From the NCBI GenBank assembly GCA_003249625.1, contig QKII01000372.1:1-38431 (forward strand): a stretch of 38,431 nt of DNA, given 5' to 3'. Made by a program: the position numbers and the translations under genes. Under the pieces are notes generated by a model. The model made no database searches and was not told where the DNA came from. It was given only the letters and a program-made list of their open reading frames with translations. Source of the DNA: Propionivibrio sp. Its GTDB lineage: Bacteria > Pseudomonadota > Gammaproteobacteria > Burkholderiales > Rhodocyclaceae. Shown piece after piece: positions 8,044 through 16,625 of this stretch (positions are counted from its first letter, which is position 1; each line of letters starts with the position of its first letter).

Positions 8044-8908
8044 TGAATTTACGCGGAGACGCACCGAAGAGATCCTGGAAGCCATGCTGTCGAACGCTCG
8101 TGCAAAGTTCGGCGCGTCGCTAAACGATACCGAAAGCGGGATCATGTACCAGCTCTTCGCTGTCACGGCGGAGCAGATCGCGGCGGCAGAGGCGGCGGCA
8201 GAGATCGGATACCTTGCGTTCGACGCTTCGGCGGTAGAGGGAACCCTGATGGATCGGCTCTATGCTCTCAACGGCCTTCCCAGACAGGATGGAGAGTCCG
8301 ATACAAACTACCGGGAGCGCAGGCAGCTAACACTCGAAACTGCGGGGAACGGAACGGTGGAGTCCATCAGGGCGGCTATTATCAACGACGTAGCCGATGT
8401 GACGCAGGTGATCGTGTACGAGAACAAAGAGGCCACCACGTCGCCGGAAGGGATATCGCCGTACGCCATCCTTGCCGTTGTCCTGGGCGGAACGAATGAA
8501 GACATCGCGGAGAAGATTTTTGAAGAGATATGCGCAGGGACACCGACGGACGGGGACATTACGGTCCCAGTGGAGGACTCGCAGGGCATCTCGCACGATA
8601 TCAGCTTCTCGAGGCCGACAGACGTTGACATCTACGTCGAAGTGAATATCGTAATCGACAGCAACTTCCCTCCTGATGGAGCAACGCAGATCCGGGATGC
8701 GCTTGTAGCATTCGGAGGCGAGCTTACGATCGGAGAAGACGTGCTTTATTCTCGGCTGTTCACGCCCGTAAACTCAGTACCTGGGCACTATGTCAGTAGC
8801 CTGCTAGTCGATATCGTTGACCCACCAGTCGGAACATCGAACATCACGATCGACATCAACGAGCTCGCAGCGTTCGCCGGAGAGAGGATTACAGTAAATG
8901 CTACCTGA
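8036..8908 (+). CDS. Baseplate J-like wedge protein
   Basis: This 290-residue protein matches the baseplate J family: the N-terminal helical stretch with GTLMDRLYALNGLPR at about residues 74-88, then SDTNYRERRQLTLETAGNGT, then the conserved middle domain with AGTPTDGDITVPV. It forms the wedges that hold the baseplate rim. It starts with GTG, 8 bp inside the gp25-like gene, after a GAGGAGGTGG site. Confidence 0.85.
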   Translation: MADEFTRRRTEEILEAMLSNARAKFGASLNDTESGIMYQLFAVTAEQIAAAEAAAEIGYLAFDASAVEGTLMDRLYALNGLPRQDGESDTNYRERRQLTLETAGNGTVESIRAAIINDVADVTQVIVYENKEATTSPEGISPYAILAVVLGGTNEDIAEKIFEEICAGTPTDGDITVPVEDSQGISHDISFSRPTDVDIYVEVNIVIDSNFPPDGATQIRDALVAFGGELTIGEDVLYSRLFTPVNSVPGHYVSSLLVDIVDPPVGTSNITIDINELAAFAGERITVNAT

Positions 8909-9701
8909 TCGTGACTCGGTAACGCTCGCAAAAAACAGGATTCTGTCGCAGGACAAATATAGCCAGAACCTGAACTCGATATTGGAGATTATGGCCGGAG
9001 AGGTATCGAGCCTATATGATCGCATTCAGGCGTACACAAACGGACGATATATCGAGGCCGCAACAGGTCAAATGCTTGACACGCTAGCACTTCTGCCGTA
9101 TCTGTACAGACCATCACTTGGGAATACCGACAGCTCCGGGTATTTCGGTTTCAACGACGACCCAAGCGCAGACGGGTATAACTATTTTGACGAGTCCGGA
9201 GTTTTGAACACATTCACATTGACGGGCGGGGTATGGCAGGAAATAGCCCCATCACGTTATTCTGTGGACGGAGGCTATTTCGGATTCTCTGATGATCCGG
9301 ACGCATTGGGGTGGGGCGGCGATGGGGAGTACGAAACGCAGCTATATCTACACGACCTGGACGAAGACGGATATCTTTCAATCACGGAAAGCTTTCGACC
9401 TGCTACTGACGAAGAGTTCAGGGCATTCATCTACGCGAAAGCGCGGGCGAACCGGTCAGCAGTGACAACTCCGGACTATATCGATATAATATCATTAGCG
9501 AGCATGGGACTTCCGGTGTACGTAAACCGGAAGCTGAGAGAGCTTGAAGTCGTTATCGGTGATCCGAGCCTGTCAACGCTCAGAAAAAACGCGATAGAGT
9601 ACGCTACACCGTCGCCGGCAGGAGTGAAAATCACGTTCCTTGGGACTGTCGACCCAGGGGGGACGTGGGATTTCGGCGGGACAGGGATAAACCCATGGTA
9701 A
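8898..9701 (+). CDS. DUF2612-like baseplate / fibre-attachment protein
   Basis: This 267-residue protein follows baseplate J, as DUF2612 proteins do. Two copies of a YFGF-DDP motif (YFGFNDDPSADGYNYF near residue 84 and YFGFSDDPDALGWG near residue 128) flank a variable strand region. The C terminus (GTWDFGGTGINPW) is Gly/Trp-rich. It probably links the wedge to tail fibres. It overlaps the J gene by 11 bp. Confidence 0.65.
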   Translation: MLPDRDSVTLAKNRILSQDKYSQNLNSILEIMAGEVSSLYDRIQAYTNGRYIEAATGQMLDTLALLPYLYRPSLGNTDSSGYFGFNDDPSADGYNYFDESGVLNTFTLTGGVWQEIAPSRYSVDGGYFGFSDDPDALGWGGDGEYETQLYLHDLDEDGYLSITESFRPATDEEFRAFIYAKARANRSAVTTPDYIDIISLASMGLPVYVNRKLRELEVVIGDPSLSTLRKNAIEYATPSPAGVKITFLGTVDPGGTWDFGGTGINPW

Positions 9702-9716
9702 GGAGATGCAATGGCA
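9701..9716 (+). promoter_or_regulatory. Ribosome binding site, first of a duplicated pair
   Basis: The site AAGGAGATGCAATGGCA occurs here and, with one base changed, again at about 10472-10488 before the next fibre gene. The shared leader shows that the two fibre genes arose by duplication that included the translation start region. Confidence 0.55.
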
Positions 9717-10472
9717 ATACATGACGTTCCCGAGCTTCCGCGCTGGGCAACCGGCGCGACGGCTACAGTGATAGAGCCCGACGAGTCGATTAAAGATGCA
9801 GGGTACAATTCAACGTTCAAGCCTGTGCGTGAGTTCGACAACTGGCTTACAAAGTACACGTACTACGCAATCAAACACGTTCTGGAGTCCGGCATTACCG
9901 GATACAACGATGAGCTCGAATTTAAAAAAGGCGCAGTGTGCGTCGGCCGCGACTGGAAACTGTATCAGTCTCAGCAGGACGAGAATATCAATAATGACCC
10001 TGAAACGGACGACGGGACATGGTGGAAGGCTCCGAACTTCCCCGATGCGACCGAGGCCGGGCATGCGATTACAAAAGGCCAGCTCGAAGCGGGCTACATC
10101 ACATCGGAAGGCGCTACCGTAGCCTTTTTGGCGAAAGCATCGAATCTGTCGGACCTTTCTAGCAAGCCTGCTGCAAGGACAAACCTCGGCGTGTACGGAA
10201 AATCAGAAGTATTCACGAAGGCCGAGACAAATGCAGAAATAGATGCCAAGCTGAAGGCTGGGTCCGGCGTATCAACAAGCGACTCCGAAGAGAATTTTTA
10301 TTTTGAATCTCCGTTCGCAACTGATTGTATATCTGTCGTGACCCAGAGGAACACCGCCAACGGGGAACAAATTCTTCCAGTGGTATCATGCAATAAGTAC
10401 GGATTTATAATCGACCGCGACAGTTCTTTTGACGGAAACCACCCGTTTACGTATATAGCAGTCGGGTACTAA
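9711..10472 (+). CDS. Tail fibre protein A
   Basis: This 253-residue protein begins with a domain (ELPRWATG, then VREFDNWLTKYTYYAIKHVL) shared with the next gene, probably its baseplate anchor. The middle has the tail-fibre motif LSDLSSKPAARTNLGVYG at about residues 146-163. The C terminus ends FTYIAVGY, like gp53-type fibre tips. It should help bind the host surface. The anchor and tip are recognisable; the receptor cannot be predicted. Confidence 0.75.
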   Translation: MAIHDVPELPRWATGATATVIEPDESIKDAGYNSTFKPVREFDNWLTKYTYYAIKHVLESGITGYNDELEFKKGAVCVGRDWKLYQSQQDENINNDPETDDGTWWKAPNFPDATEAGHAITKGQLEAGYITSEGATVAFLAKASNLSDLSSKPAARTNLGVYGKSEVFTKAETNAEIDAKLKAGSGVSTSDSEENFYFESPFATDCISVVTQRNTANGEQILPVVSCNKYGFIIDRDSSFDGNHPFTYIAVGY

Positions 10473-10481
10473 GGAGATGCT

Positions 10482-11624
10482 ATGGCAACACTAAAAGCAG
10501 ACCTGCCCCGCTGGGCAACAGGAGGAGCAGGCGGAACCCCGACCGTAACGGAACCGTCCGGAGATAACAAGGACCTTGGATGGGACGAGGCGACGAACCC
10601 GATCAGGGCACATGCGAACTGGAAAGACCTGAGCACATATGAAGCTCTTTTGGACCTGTTCCAAAGCGGGATTGCACAGTGGGCGAGCGACATCGACTAC
10701 CCTGAAAACGGAGCGGCCAATGTTCCCGGAGTTGGCCCTGTTGTATGCGTGAATGCTGCGGGATCAGTAGGGGATGAACCAGAACTTGACGACGGGACTA
10801 ATTGGGTGAACATGATACCAATTCACGTCGTGGCATCAACATCGCAGGCATACGGCATCCCGCTTAAAAAAGGTACTATTATTGTCTCGACCAGCACGCT
10901 GTCCAGGTATATAGCAAGCGCTGTGCTCCCTGCATCAAATAGCGTGCTATCGGGAGATGTCGTAGAGATCACGAGCCCACTCAGCGAGATCACGACAACA
11001 GCGAACACATGGACGGCTCCTCAACGAGCAGCCATCAAAAACATTCCATTTGCATCAAGTATCTCGCTCGATCTCGCATCTAGCCAAAATTTCCGCATCA
11101 CCGTCGACAGCTCTGGAGCATGGAGCATTGCAAACCCATTTTGCGACACCATTACCGTTACCGTCGATGAGGTCGCAGACAGCACTCTGTACACTACTTC
11201 GATCAACGGCACCGACTTCAGCCACACAACCGCTGCATCTGGAGCTACAGCTCTCACTATTGCGGCAGCACTCGTGTCGGCGATTAATGCCGGTTCAGAG
11301 CCGGTTACAGCGTCCGATAATGGAGACGGAACCTACGATCTTACGGCAGACATATCCGGTACGCTATTTACTCTGACGCAGGACATCCGCCAGCGTAACA
11401 GTATTGAGGGGCAAAGCGGTGATATCTACATCATATTTGAGGATGCAGCGGCATCGGCTCCATCATGGCCGGACCCTGCTACAACTGGGGTGATTAGTTT
11501 CGGAGATGAGGGCATCCCCAGTGCCACGACGGGCAGAGTAGTTGCGAACTACAGGGTAGAGCGGTTGGACATCGCCCGGGGTACATTACCTCCAGGTGTC
11601 ATATTGACGTGGGGGGAACAGTAA
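10482..11624 (+). CDS. Tail fibre protein B with a sheath-like domain
   Basis: This 380-residue protein shares its first 100 residues in outline with fibre A (DLPRWATG, then IRAHANWKDLSTYEALLDLF). Residues about 220-300 match the extra domain in the tail sheath (TSINGTDF, AINAGSEPVTASDN, GTYDL), so the two genes share a module. The rest is Thr/Ser-rich beta structure, ending with RVVANYRVERLDIARG. It is probably a fibre or an adaptor for the next protein. Confidence 0.7.
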   Translation: MATLKADLPRWATGGAGGTPTVTEPSGDNKDLGWDEATNPIRAHANWKDLSTYEALLDLFQSGIAQWASDIDYPENGAANVPGVGPVVCVNAAGSVGDEPELDDGTNWVNMIPIHVVASTSQAYGIPLKKGTIIVSTSTLSRYIASAVLPASNSVLSGDVVEITSPLSEITTTANTWTAPQRAAIKNIPFASSISLDLASSQNFRITVDSSGAWSIANPFCDTITVTVDEVADSTLYTTSINGTDFSHTTAASGATALTIAAALVSAINAGSEPVTASDNGDGTYDLTADISGTLFTLTQDIRQRNSIEGQSGDIYIIFEDAAASAPSWPDPATTGVISFGDEGIPSATTGRVVANYRVERLDIARGTLPPGVILTWGEQ

Positions 11625-12469
11625 TGCTGTGGCCGCCCCCATTCCAACAATCTCAACAAGGGTGGGATCTATCAGATTTTTCATACAACGGGATTAGTAA
11701 ATACGTCGGTGCGGATAACTACGGGCCAACTTCGGTTAGATTTTCACCCGATGGGCTGCGTATGTTTATCCTGGGTGCATCCAAAATTTGTCAGTACATT
11801 TTGACGGAAGCTAAGAACGTTAGCACTGCGGTATTAGACTATACCTATGCACTAAGCGGGAGTACGGGATATGACTATTCGTTCTGTTTCAACAGCACAG
11901 GAACCGCTATTTTAGTAGCCGGTGGCGGGGCATCAACTACTAGATATGTGTGGTTGCATACGTTAACAACTGCATATGAATTAAGGTCTGCATCATATAC
12001 CGCAGTATCACCGGATTTGCAATCTACATTTTCGATAGATATTTTGGGTATCCAGATGCATGCAAATGACCTAAAAATGTATTTGACATCATATGTATCA
12101 ACAACGACGATATCGCTCAAAGAATTTACATTTACAACCGAATTGGATATCACGACTGCATCACTGACAAATACCTACAGCGTCCTGACATCAACATCAA
12201 ATATGACAGCAATTGATTTTGCAATAGAGCAAGACGGGTCGTCAATTGCACTGTTTTATACGTCCTCAAGCGCATGGTATATAAGTCAAATTGATTTTGG
12301 CTCACAATGGGATTTTACGGCTCCTACGCAACGCAGCAATGTGGACGTTACAAGCCTGATAATCACCACTAATTGCTATGGTTTCGATGTGGACTACGAC
12401 GGTTTGTACGCATATACCTGCGACTATGCAACAGACACGGTCGTACAACTTACATCAATAGGAGCTTAA
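11624..12469 (+). CDS. Beta-propeller-like receptor-binding candidate
   Basis: This 281-residue protein has about five repeats of the blade type: SVRFSPDGLRMFIL, FCFNSTGTAILVAGG, IQMHANDLKMYLT, IDFAIEQDGSSIALFY and GFDVDYDGLYAYTC, each followed by a strand with a Thr/Ser-rich loop. This is the pattern of phage beta-propeller tip proteins. The gene is clearly more AT-rich than its neighbours, with codons such as TTA and ATA, which suggests recent exchange. ATG at 11624 overlaps the previous stop by one base (TAATG) and follows GGGGGGAAC, so it is preferred to an upstream GTG. Confidence 0.6.
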   Translation: MLWPPPFQQSQQGWDLSDFSYNGISKYVGADNYGPTSVRFSPDGLRMFILGASKICQYILTEAKNVSTAVLDYTYALSGSTGYDYSFCFNSTGTAILVAGGGASTTRYVWLHTLTTAYELRSASYTAVSPDLQSTFSIDILGIQMHANDLKMYLTSYVSTTTISLKEFTFTTELDITTASLTNTYSVLTSTSNMTAIDFAIEQDGSSIALFYTSSSAWYISQIDFGSQWDFTAPTQRSNVDVTSLIITTNCYGFDVDYDGLYAYTCDYATDTVVQLTSIGA

Positions 12470-12470
12470 G

Positions 12471-13028
12471 ATGTTTTATTGGATAAAAACTGATACTGGG
12501 ATAGAACGGTTTAAGCATGGGATGGTCGTAGGCGGATTAGTGCGACCCAAAGGATGGCCCGAATCGCTGACGTCGGAAGAGCGTGCTAGATACGGCATAC
12601 TGCTCGAAGTGAGTGAGACGCCGCTGCCGCTGGGAACCGATGAGAAATATGGGCCGGAGGAACGCACCGAGGCCGGAGGGGAGCTTCGCATTACGCGGCC
12701 TGTCGTGCAGATGGCGGCGGAGGAGACCGCCGCGCGAACCGCGGCTAAAGCAGAGGCCGAATTCCGCGCCGCCATTGCTTCCATAAAATCCGGGTACACG
12801 GACGACGAACGCGAAACATGGGACCAGCAGAAGAGCGAAGCGCAGGCGCTGGTGCTCGATGAATCCGCCGCGACCCCAATGATCGACGGTATGGCCGAAG
12901 AGCGCGGCGTCGCCAGGCGCGACATCGCGGAACGTATTCTGGCCAAGGCCGACGTCTACGACCGCGCCGCAGGGCGGGCGCTCGGGAGGATGCAGAGGAT
13001 CAAAGACGATCTTGGGGGGCAATCGTAA
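12471..13028 (+). CDS. Tail fibre assembly-like protein
   Basis: This 185-residue protein follows the fibre genes. Its C-terminal half (YTDDERETWDQQKSEAQAL, then GVARRDIAERILAKADVYDR) resembles the helical part of DUF4376-type and tail-fibre assembly proteins; its N terminus starts with a short WIKTDTG strand. It could act as a chaperone for fibre folding or be a small structural protein. The call rests on the helical pattern and position. Confidence 0.55.
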   Translation: MFYWIKTDTGIERFKHGMVVGGLVRPKGWPESLTSEERARYGILLEVSETPLPLGTDEKYGPEERTEAGGELRITRPVVQMAAEETAARTAAKAEAEFRAAIASIKSGYTDDERETWDQQKSEAQALVLDESAATPMIDGMAEERGVARRDIAERILAKADVYDRAAGRALGRMQRIKDDLGGQS

Positions 13029-13354
13029 TGCAAAACGATCCCAGCAACTACCCAAATGGATACTCTCTCATCACATATGTGTGGGTTATTATGCTCGCAA
13101 TATGGGGCGGGATAACTCACAATATCAGAAAAATACGCAGCGGGGAATTACATAGATTCAGCATGGCCGAAATGATTGGCGATGTCACGATCAGCGGATT
13201 CATCGGAGTTCTGACATTTTGGCTATGCGAGTACACGAAAATCGATCCTCTTCTTGGGGCAGTGATGATCGGCGTATCTTCGCACATGGGGGCCAGGGCG
13301 ATTCTCCCGATGGAGAAATTGTTTGGTGTTTGGCTCGAAAAATTCTCAAAATAG
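13028..13354 (+). CDS. LydA-like holin
   Basis: This 108-residue membrane protein has three likely membrane segments at about residues 15-33, 55-70 and 75-93 and the conserved pattern RFSMAEMIGDVTISGFIGVLTF, then GVSSHMGARAI, seen in LydA-type phage holins. It would open the inner membrane so that the endolysin reaches the peptidoglycan. It starts the lysis cluster and overlaps the preceding stop as TAATG. Confidence 0.8.
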   Translation: MQNDPSNYPNGYSLITYVWVIMLAIWGGITHNIRKIRSGELHRFSMAEMIGDVTISGFIGVLTFWLCEYTKIDPLLGAVMIGVSSHMGARAILPMEKLFGVWLEKFSK

Positions 13355-13366
13355 AGGAGAAAAAAG

Positions 13367-13918
13367 ATGCTTGATCAAATCGTAGGGTACTTCAAGGATA
13401 ACGGGCTTGGTCTTCTTGGTTCCGTAGCCGCTTCCGTGGCAACCGGGAACCCGGCTCCGCTGATCGCAAAAGTAGCGGGAACGCTTGGCACAGACCATAC
13501 CGAAGAAGCGGTAGCGCGGAAGCTGGCCGAGGGGGACCCACAGACGCTGGTGAAGCTCCGCGAGCTGGAGTCTACCGAGCGGGTCGTACTGGAGCGCATG
13601 CAACTGGAGCACAGCCGCGGCGTGATGCAGGACGAGCACGCGGACCGGGCGGACGCACGCGAACTTTACAGGCATGACAGCGGGCAACAGAAGACCCTAG
13701 TGCGGCATGCGATGGTACAGTTCTATTTCGTCGTTATCTTCGGTTCGCTCGGGTATGTGATGATTGCGGAATATATCGACGACAAAGGTCTGGCCATGGC
13801 GATGTCAAGCTTCATTGCGTCGGCTCTGACCATGGTGACGAACCGGATGATGACGATAGATAACTTTTTTTTCGGCTCCTCGTCAGGGTCAAAGCTGAAA
13901 TCAGCAAAAGGGGCATGA
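13367..13918 (+). CDS. Three-TM holin-like protein
   Basis: This 183-residue protein begins with a hydrophobic Gly/Ala stretch (residues 13-38), continues with a charged coiled helix (LRELESTERVVLERMQLEH), and ends with two membrane segments at about residues 116-136 and 142-162. That layout matches the holin family of three transmembrane segments found in phages and gene-transfer agents. Together with the gene before it, this makes two holin-type proteins, so one may be an antiholin or pinholin partner. An AGGAG site precedes the ATG. Confidence 0.7.
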   Translation: MLDQIVGYFKDNGLGLLGSVAASVATGNPAPLIAKVAGTLGTDHTEEAVARKLAEGDPQTLVKLRELESTERVVLERMQLEHSRGVMQDEHADRADARELYRHDSGQQKTLVRHAMVQFYFVVIFGSLGYVMIAEYIDDKGLAMAMSSFIASALTMVTNRMMTIDNFFFGSSSGSKLKSAKGA

Positions 13919-13919
13919 G

Positions 13920-14384
13920 ATGGTTACGATGTACGGATGGATTGAAAATCTCGAAGGCCAGGCGAAGGCGATATGCGACTGCCTCGGGCATGGGGCGCAC
14001 GGGACGGCGGCAGAGATGATTATCGAAACGGCAGCTGCCGAAACGGGCATTGGCAAGATTAAGGACACGACGGTAGGGGCAGGAATGGGGCTTACCCAGT
14101 TCGACAAGATGCCGTTTGAAGACATCAAAGCTCGGTCGATGTCCCAGCGCGACAAGATCATCGACCGGCTGAAGATCGACATTGAACTTGTCGAATGGAC
14201 AGACCTCCGCTACAACCCGTTCCTGGCGCTGCTTTTCACGCGGCTGCACTATCGCCTACGGCCTGAGCCTATGCCAAAGTCGCGTCTGGAACGTGCCGCG
14301 TATTGGAAAAAATGGTATAACACCGAAGCAGGAAAAGGAACAGAAGGGCACTACCTACAAATGTGCGATTTGTACTTGCCCTAA
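13920..14384 (+). CDS. Endolysin with lysozyme-like fold
   Basis: This 154-residue protein resembles a family of small phage lysins with the pattern (T)AAAETGIGKIKD, then GMGLTQFDKMPFEDI, and a C-terminal AAYWKKWYNTEAGKGT. Glu41 in AAETGIG is the likely catalytic acid. No signal peptide is seen, so export should depend on the two upstream holins. No spanin genes are recognisable nearby. The last bases overlap the end of a gene on the other strand by 4 bp. Confidence 0.7.
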   Translation: MVTMYGWIENLEGQAKAICDCLGHGAHGTAAEMIIETAAAETGIGKIKDTTVGAGMGLTQFDKMPFEDIKARSMSQRDKIIDRLKIDIELVEWTDLRYNPFLALLFTRLHYRLRPEPMPKSRLERAAYWKKWYNTEAGKGTEGHYLQMCDLYLP

Positions 14385-14737
14385 TCCTTTCTCACCACAA
14401 TTATTTCGTACTCAGCATCAACATCGAACGAATCGACATCGATGAGACCGACCTTATTGTCACCTTTGTAGACGTTAAGGAATGTGCAGCGTTCGCCTGC
14501 CGTCCCGATGCAGTCATACTGCGCCACAATGTCGTCGGACTCGATCCTGACGCCAGTGAAGTCGAACTCATCGGAACGTAGAAGAATCTCTGCCGCCTTC
14601 TTGACGGTCTCGGAGTCCTTTTCGATCTGGTCGAACAACTCATCAATAACAGCGAAAACCCGCAGCATATGGTCTGAATGCTCAAGCCCTTTCGCAAGGT
14701 TCCAGATGGCTTTCTGCTTCGCTTCCTCGCGCGTCAT
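14381..14737 (-). CDS. Conserved hypothetical protein
   Basis: This 118-residue acidic protein has a helical N-terminal half (REEAKQKAIWNLAKGLEHSD) and a beta C-terminal half (CTFLNVYKGDNKVGLIDVDS). I do not recognise the family. It is the last gene of the leftward operon, starts with ATGA overlap to the gene before it, and its end overlaps the endolysin end. Confidence 0.6.
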   Translation of the reverse strand: MTREEAKQKAIWNLAKGLEHSDHMLRVFAVIDELFDQIEKDSETVKKAAEILLRSDEFDFTGVRIESDDIVAQYDCIGTAGERCTFLNVYKGDNKVGLIDVDSFDVDAEYEIIVVRKD

Positions 14738-15288
14738 GCGTTTTCCTTCAAGGTGCTCTCGCCATATCCGTAAAACTCATACACCCACACCCACGGGTTG
14801 CCGTCCCAATCGAGCGGTGGTTTGTACGGCAGGTTTCTCCATACCGCGGTTTCAAATGCGTCTTTGTGTGATGAAAAATATCCATCTTTTTCAGGGTCAA
14901 CAACGTATCCAATCACATGCCTTGATCGAGACGTGGGTGCACTCTTGACAGATTTGATAATCCCCTCCGCAATCGCATCCTCTTCGCTGATATCCTGCAA
15001 CCGCTCCGCACGGACACTTTTGATGCGGTCGCGGGCGAACCCGTTGCCATCTTCGTCGGTGAGTGAAACTTCCTCACCTATTACATAGGGTGAATACCCA
15101 TCTTCAACTATCAATTTGAATAATTCATCATATGAGTAATGGATAAGAAGACCGTATTCTGATACCCATGTAAAATACCCGCTGTCTTCATCCATTGGTT
15201 GCGGCTTCATAGGCCGCCGCGTCATCGTCTTTCGCTTTGCGAGGTAGGCTTCCTTGCCTTGCTGGCTAAGCTTGATTGTCTGCATCAT
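14734..15288 (-). CDS. ASCH/PUA-like phage protein
   Basis: This 184-residue protein has the layout of ASCH-like phage proteins: an N-terminal KTMTRRPMKPQP, YVIGEEVSLTD near the middle, the conserved VRAERLQDISEEDAIAEGI at about residues 93-111, and DWDGNPWVWVYEFYGY at the end. ASCH domains are RNA-binding folds; the role in phages is unknown. Two adjacent ATG codons can start it, at 15288 or 15285. Confidence 0.7.
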   Translation of the reverse strand: MMQTIKLSQQGKEAYLAKRKTMTRRPMKPQPMDEDSGYFTWVSEYGLLIHYSYDELFKLIVEDGYSPYVIGEEVSLTDEDGNGFARDRIKSVRAERLQDISEEDAIAEGIIKSVKSAPTSRSRHVIGYVVDPEKDGYFSSHKDAFETAVWRNLPYKPPLDWDGNPWVWVYEFYGYGESTLKENA

Positions 15289-15298
15289 GTGCCACCTT

Positions 15299-15784
15299 TC
15301 AACTTGTAAGCGCCGCGGCTATGCGCTGCACTACATCAACCTGGTTCCCCTCCACGAATATCGTGATCGAGGCCCCGCCGTCTTCGCGCCTGTCAACCTG
15401 GATGCGATGCACCCGTACCGGGGCGCCTGGCTCCAGCTTCGTGTGCGGCCCCTTGCTCCGCGCCAGCTCTTCGACCGACTTCCGCGAGTAGACCCCGCGC
15501 CCGTACTTCCTGACCTGCTTCGCCCAGTACGCCCTGAAGGTGTCCATTGTGACCCCGAGGATCTTCGCCGCTTCTTCGCTGCGGATCTCGTCTTCCGGGT
15601 TGTGGAACGACGTCGCCCATGGTTCCTGTTCCGTGCCCCCGTCTATCTGATACTTGATCATGAGGAGATCGTGGTTGGAGTAGGCCTCGGCGTCGGGATC
15701 GATATTCCCGAGAGCTTCACAGGCCCTGCAGAACTTGAACGGGTCAACGTCGAGCCGGATTAGGGCCTCCGTTTTGGAGATCAT
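15299..15784 (-). CDS. Conserved hypothetical protein with possible DNA-binding helix-turn-helix
   Basis: This 161-residue protein contains a segment IRSEEAAKILGVTMDTFRAY at about residues 67-86 that fits a helix-turn-helix of excisionase or regulator type, followed by basic residues (KQVRKYGRGVYSRKSVEEL). The C terminus ends in a beta hairpin (ITIFVEGNQVDVV). It may be a transcription regulator. ATG follows GGAGGTG by 5 bases. Confidence 0.6.
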   Translation of the reverse strand: MISKTEALIRLDVDPFKFCRACEALGNIDPDAEAYSNHDLLMIKYQIDGGTEQEPWATSFHNPEDEIRSEEAAKILGVTMDTFRAYWAKQVRKYGRGVYSRKSVEELARSKGPHTKLEPGAPVRVHRIQVDRREDGGASITIFVEGNQVDVVQRIAAALTS

Positions 15785-15785
15785 C

Positions 15786-16166
15786 TCACACCTCCCGGAA
15801 CACGTACTCCGGGTAGCGTTTGAGAAAGAGTTTTTTCTTGATCACGTAGACCTTGTCCTTCGCAGTGGCCTCGGACTTCACGTCTTCGACAACTGTGTGG
15901 CCGCTGTCGTCGGTGTAGCTGAAGTCAGCGTGGTACGTGATCCGCTTGTGGGTCTTGCCCTCGCGATCGACGAACGCGTCCTGGAGGGTGAACACCGGCT
16001 GCAGCATCAGCTTCGTGATCTTCTTGGCACGGGCCAGAAGCTTCAACTCGAGATACCGGCCGCCCTCCTTCTTAGAGTCGAAGTTGTAGCCGTCGATCTC
16101 TACCTTCTGGTTGCCGTATTTACGCCGATGGCCCGGTAGCTCTCTACTCAGTTTCGCCGATTTCAT
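15786..16166 (-). CDS. DUF1064 PD-(D/E)XK nuclease-like protein
   Basis: This 126-residue protein fits DUF1064: RKYGNQKVEIDGYNFDSKKE, EGGRYLELKLL at residues 34-44, then YHADFSY (Asp81) and VVEDVKSEAT with Glu94, Asp95 and Lys97. These residues match the metal-binding set of the PD-(D/E)XK fold, so it may act as a Holliday-junction or structure-specific nuclease. It is encoded beside recombination genes. Confidence 0.75.
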   Translation of the reverse strand: MKSAKLSRELPGHRRKYGNQKVEIDGYNFDSKKEGGRYLELKLLARAKKITKLMLQPVFTLQDAFVDREGKTHKRITYHADFSYTDDSGHTVVEDVKSEATAKDKVYVIKKKLFLKRYPEYVFREV

Positions 16167-16178
16167 GTAACACCTCCA

Positions 16179-16622
16179 TCAATGAAACTGCAGATTTTCT
16201 TTAGCCTCTGCAGCAGACCTAAGACCTTTGACAAACTGCTCAGTATTGTTCTTGTGTGGCTCTACGAGCATTGGAAGCAGTTCTTCAAGAGCACCGGCTA
16301 TTGCCGCGCAGTTTTCGTGTGGAATTTCCCCTTCACAATCACTGTGATAGAGAAGTTCATGAAGCGCTGACGGCTTCAAGCAGTCCCATTTGATAGGCAG
16401 GGTCTTGTCCAACATGATTAAGGTGTGCCCAGCTATTTCGTCTTCCGGCCCGTAGTAGAGTGTAGGGATTCCAAAAGCAGGTCTGCGATTAACAAGAGGG
16501 CTGTAGAATCCTTCCATAAGATCAAGAGGTGGGAGACCAGCAGCGGATGCAATCTCCCTGCGCCATGCCATAAAACTTCCGTATGGGCCATGCCATGCAT
16601 CGTGTGAACAATCGAGTCCCAT
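16179..16622 (-). CDS. Conserved phage hypothetical protein
   Basis: This 147-residue protein has the recurrent phage pattern MGLDCSHDAWHGPYGSFMAW at its start and IKWDCLKPSALHELLYHSDC in the middle, followed by LEELLPML. Similar proteins occur in many phages near recombination genes, with no known function. It starts 3 bp after the stop of the gene before it in the operon, with a GGAG site overlapping that stop. Confidence 0.7.
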   Translation of the reverse strand: MGLDCSHDAWHGPYGSFMAWRREIASAAGLPPLDLMEGFYSPLVNRRPAFGIPTLYYGPEDEIAGHTLIMLDKTLPIKWDCLKPSALHELLYHSDCEGEIPHENCAAIAGALEELLPMLVEPHKNNTEQFVKGLRSAAEAKENLQFH

Positions 16623-16625
16623 GGC

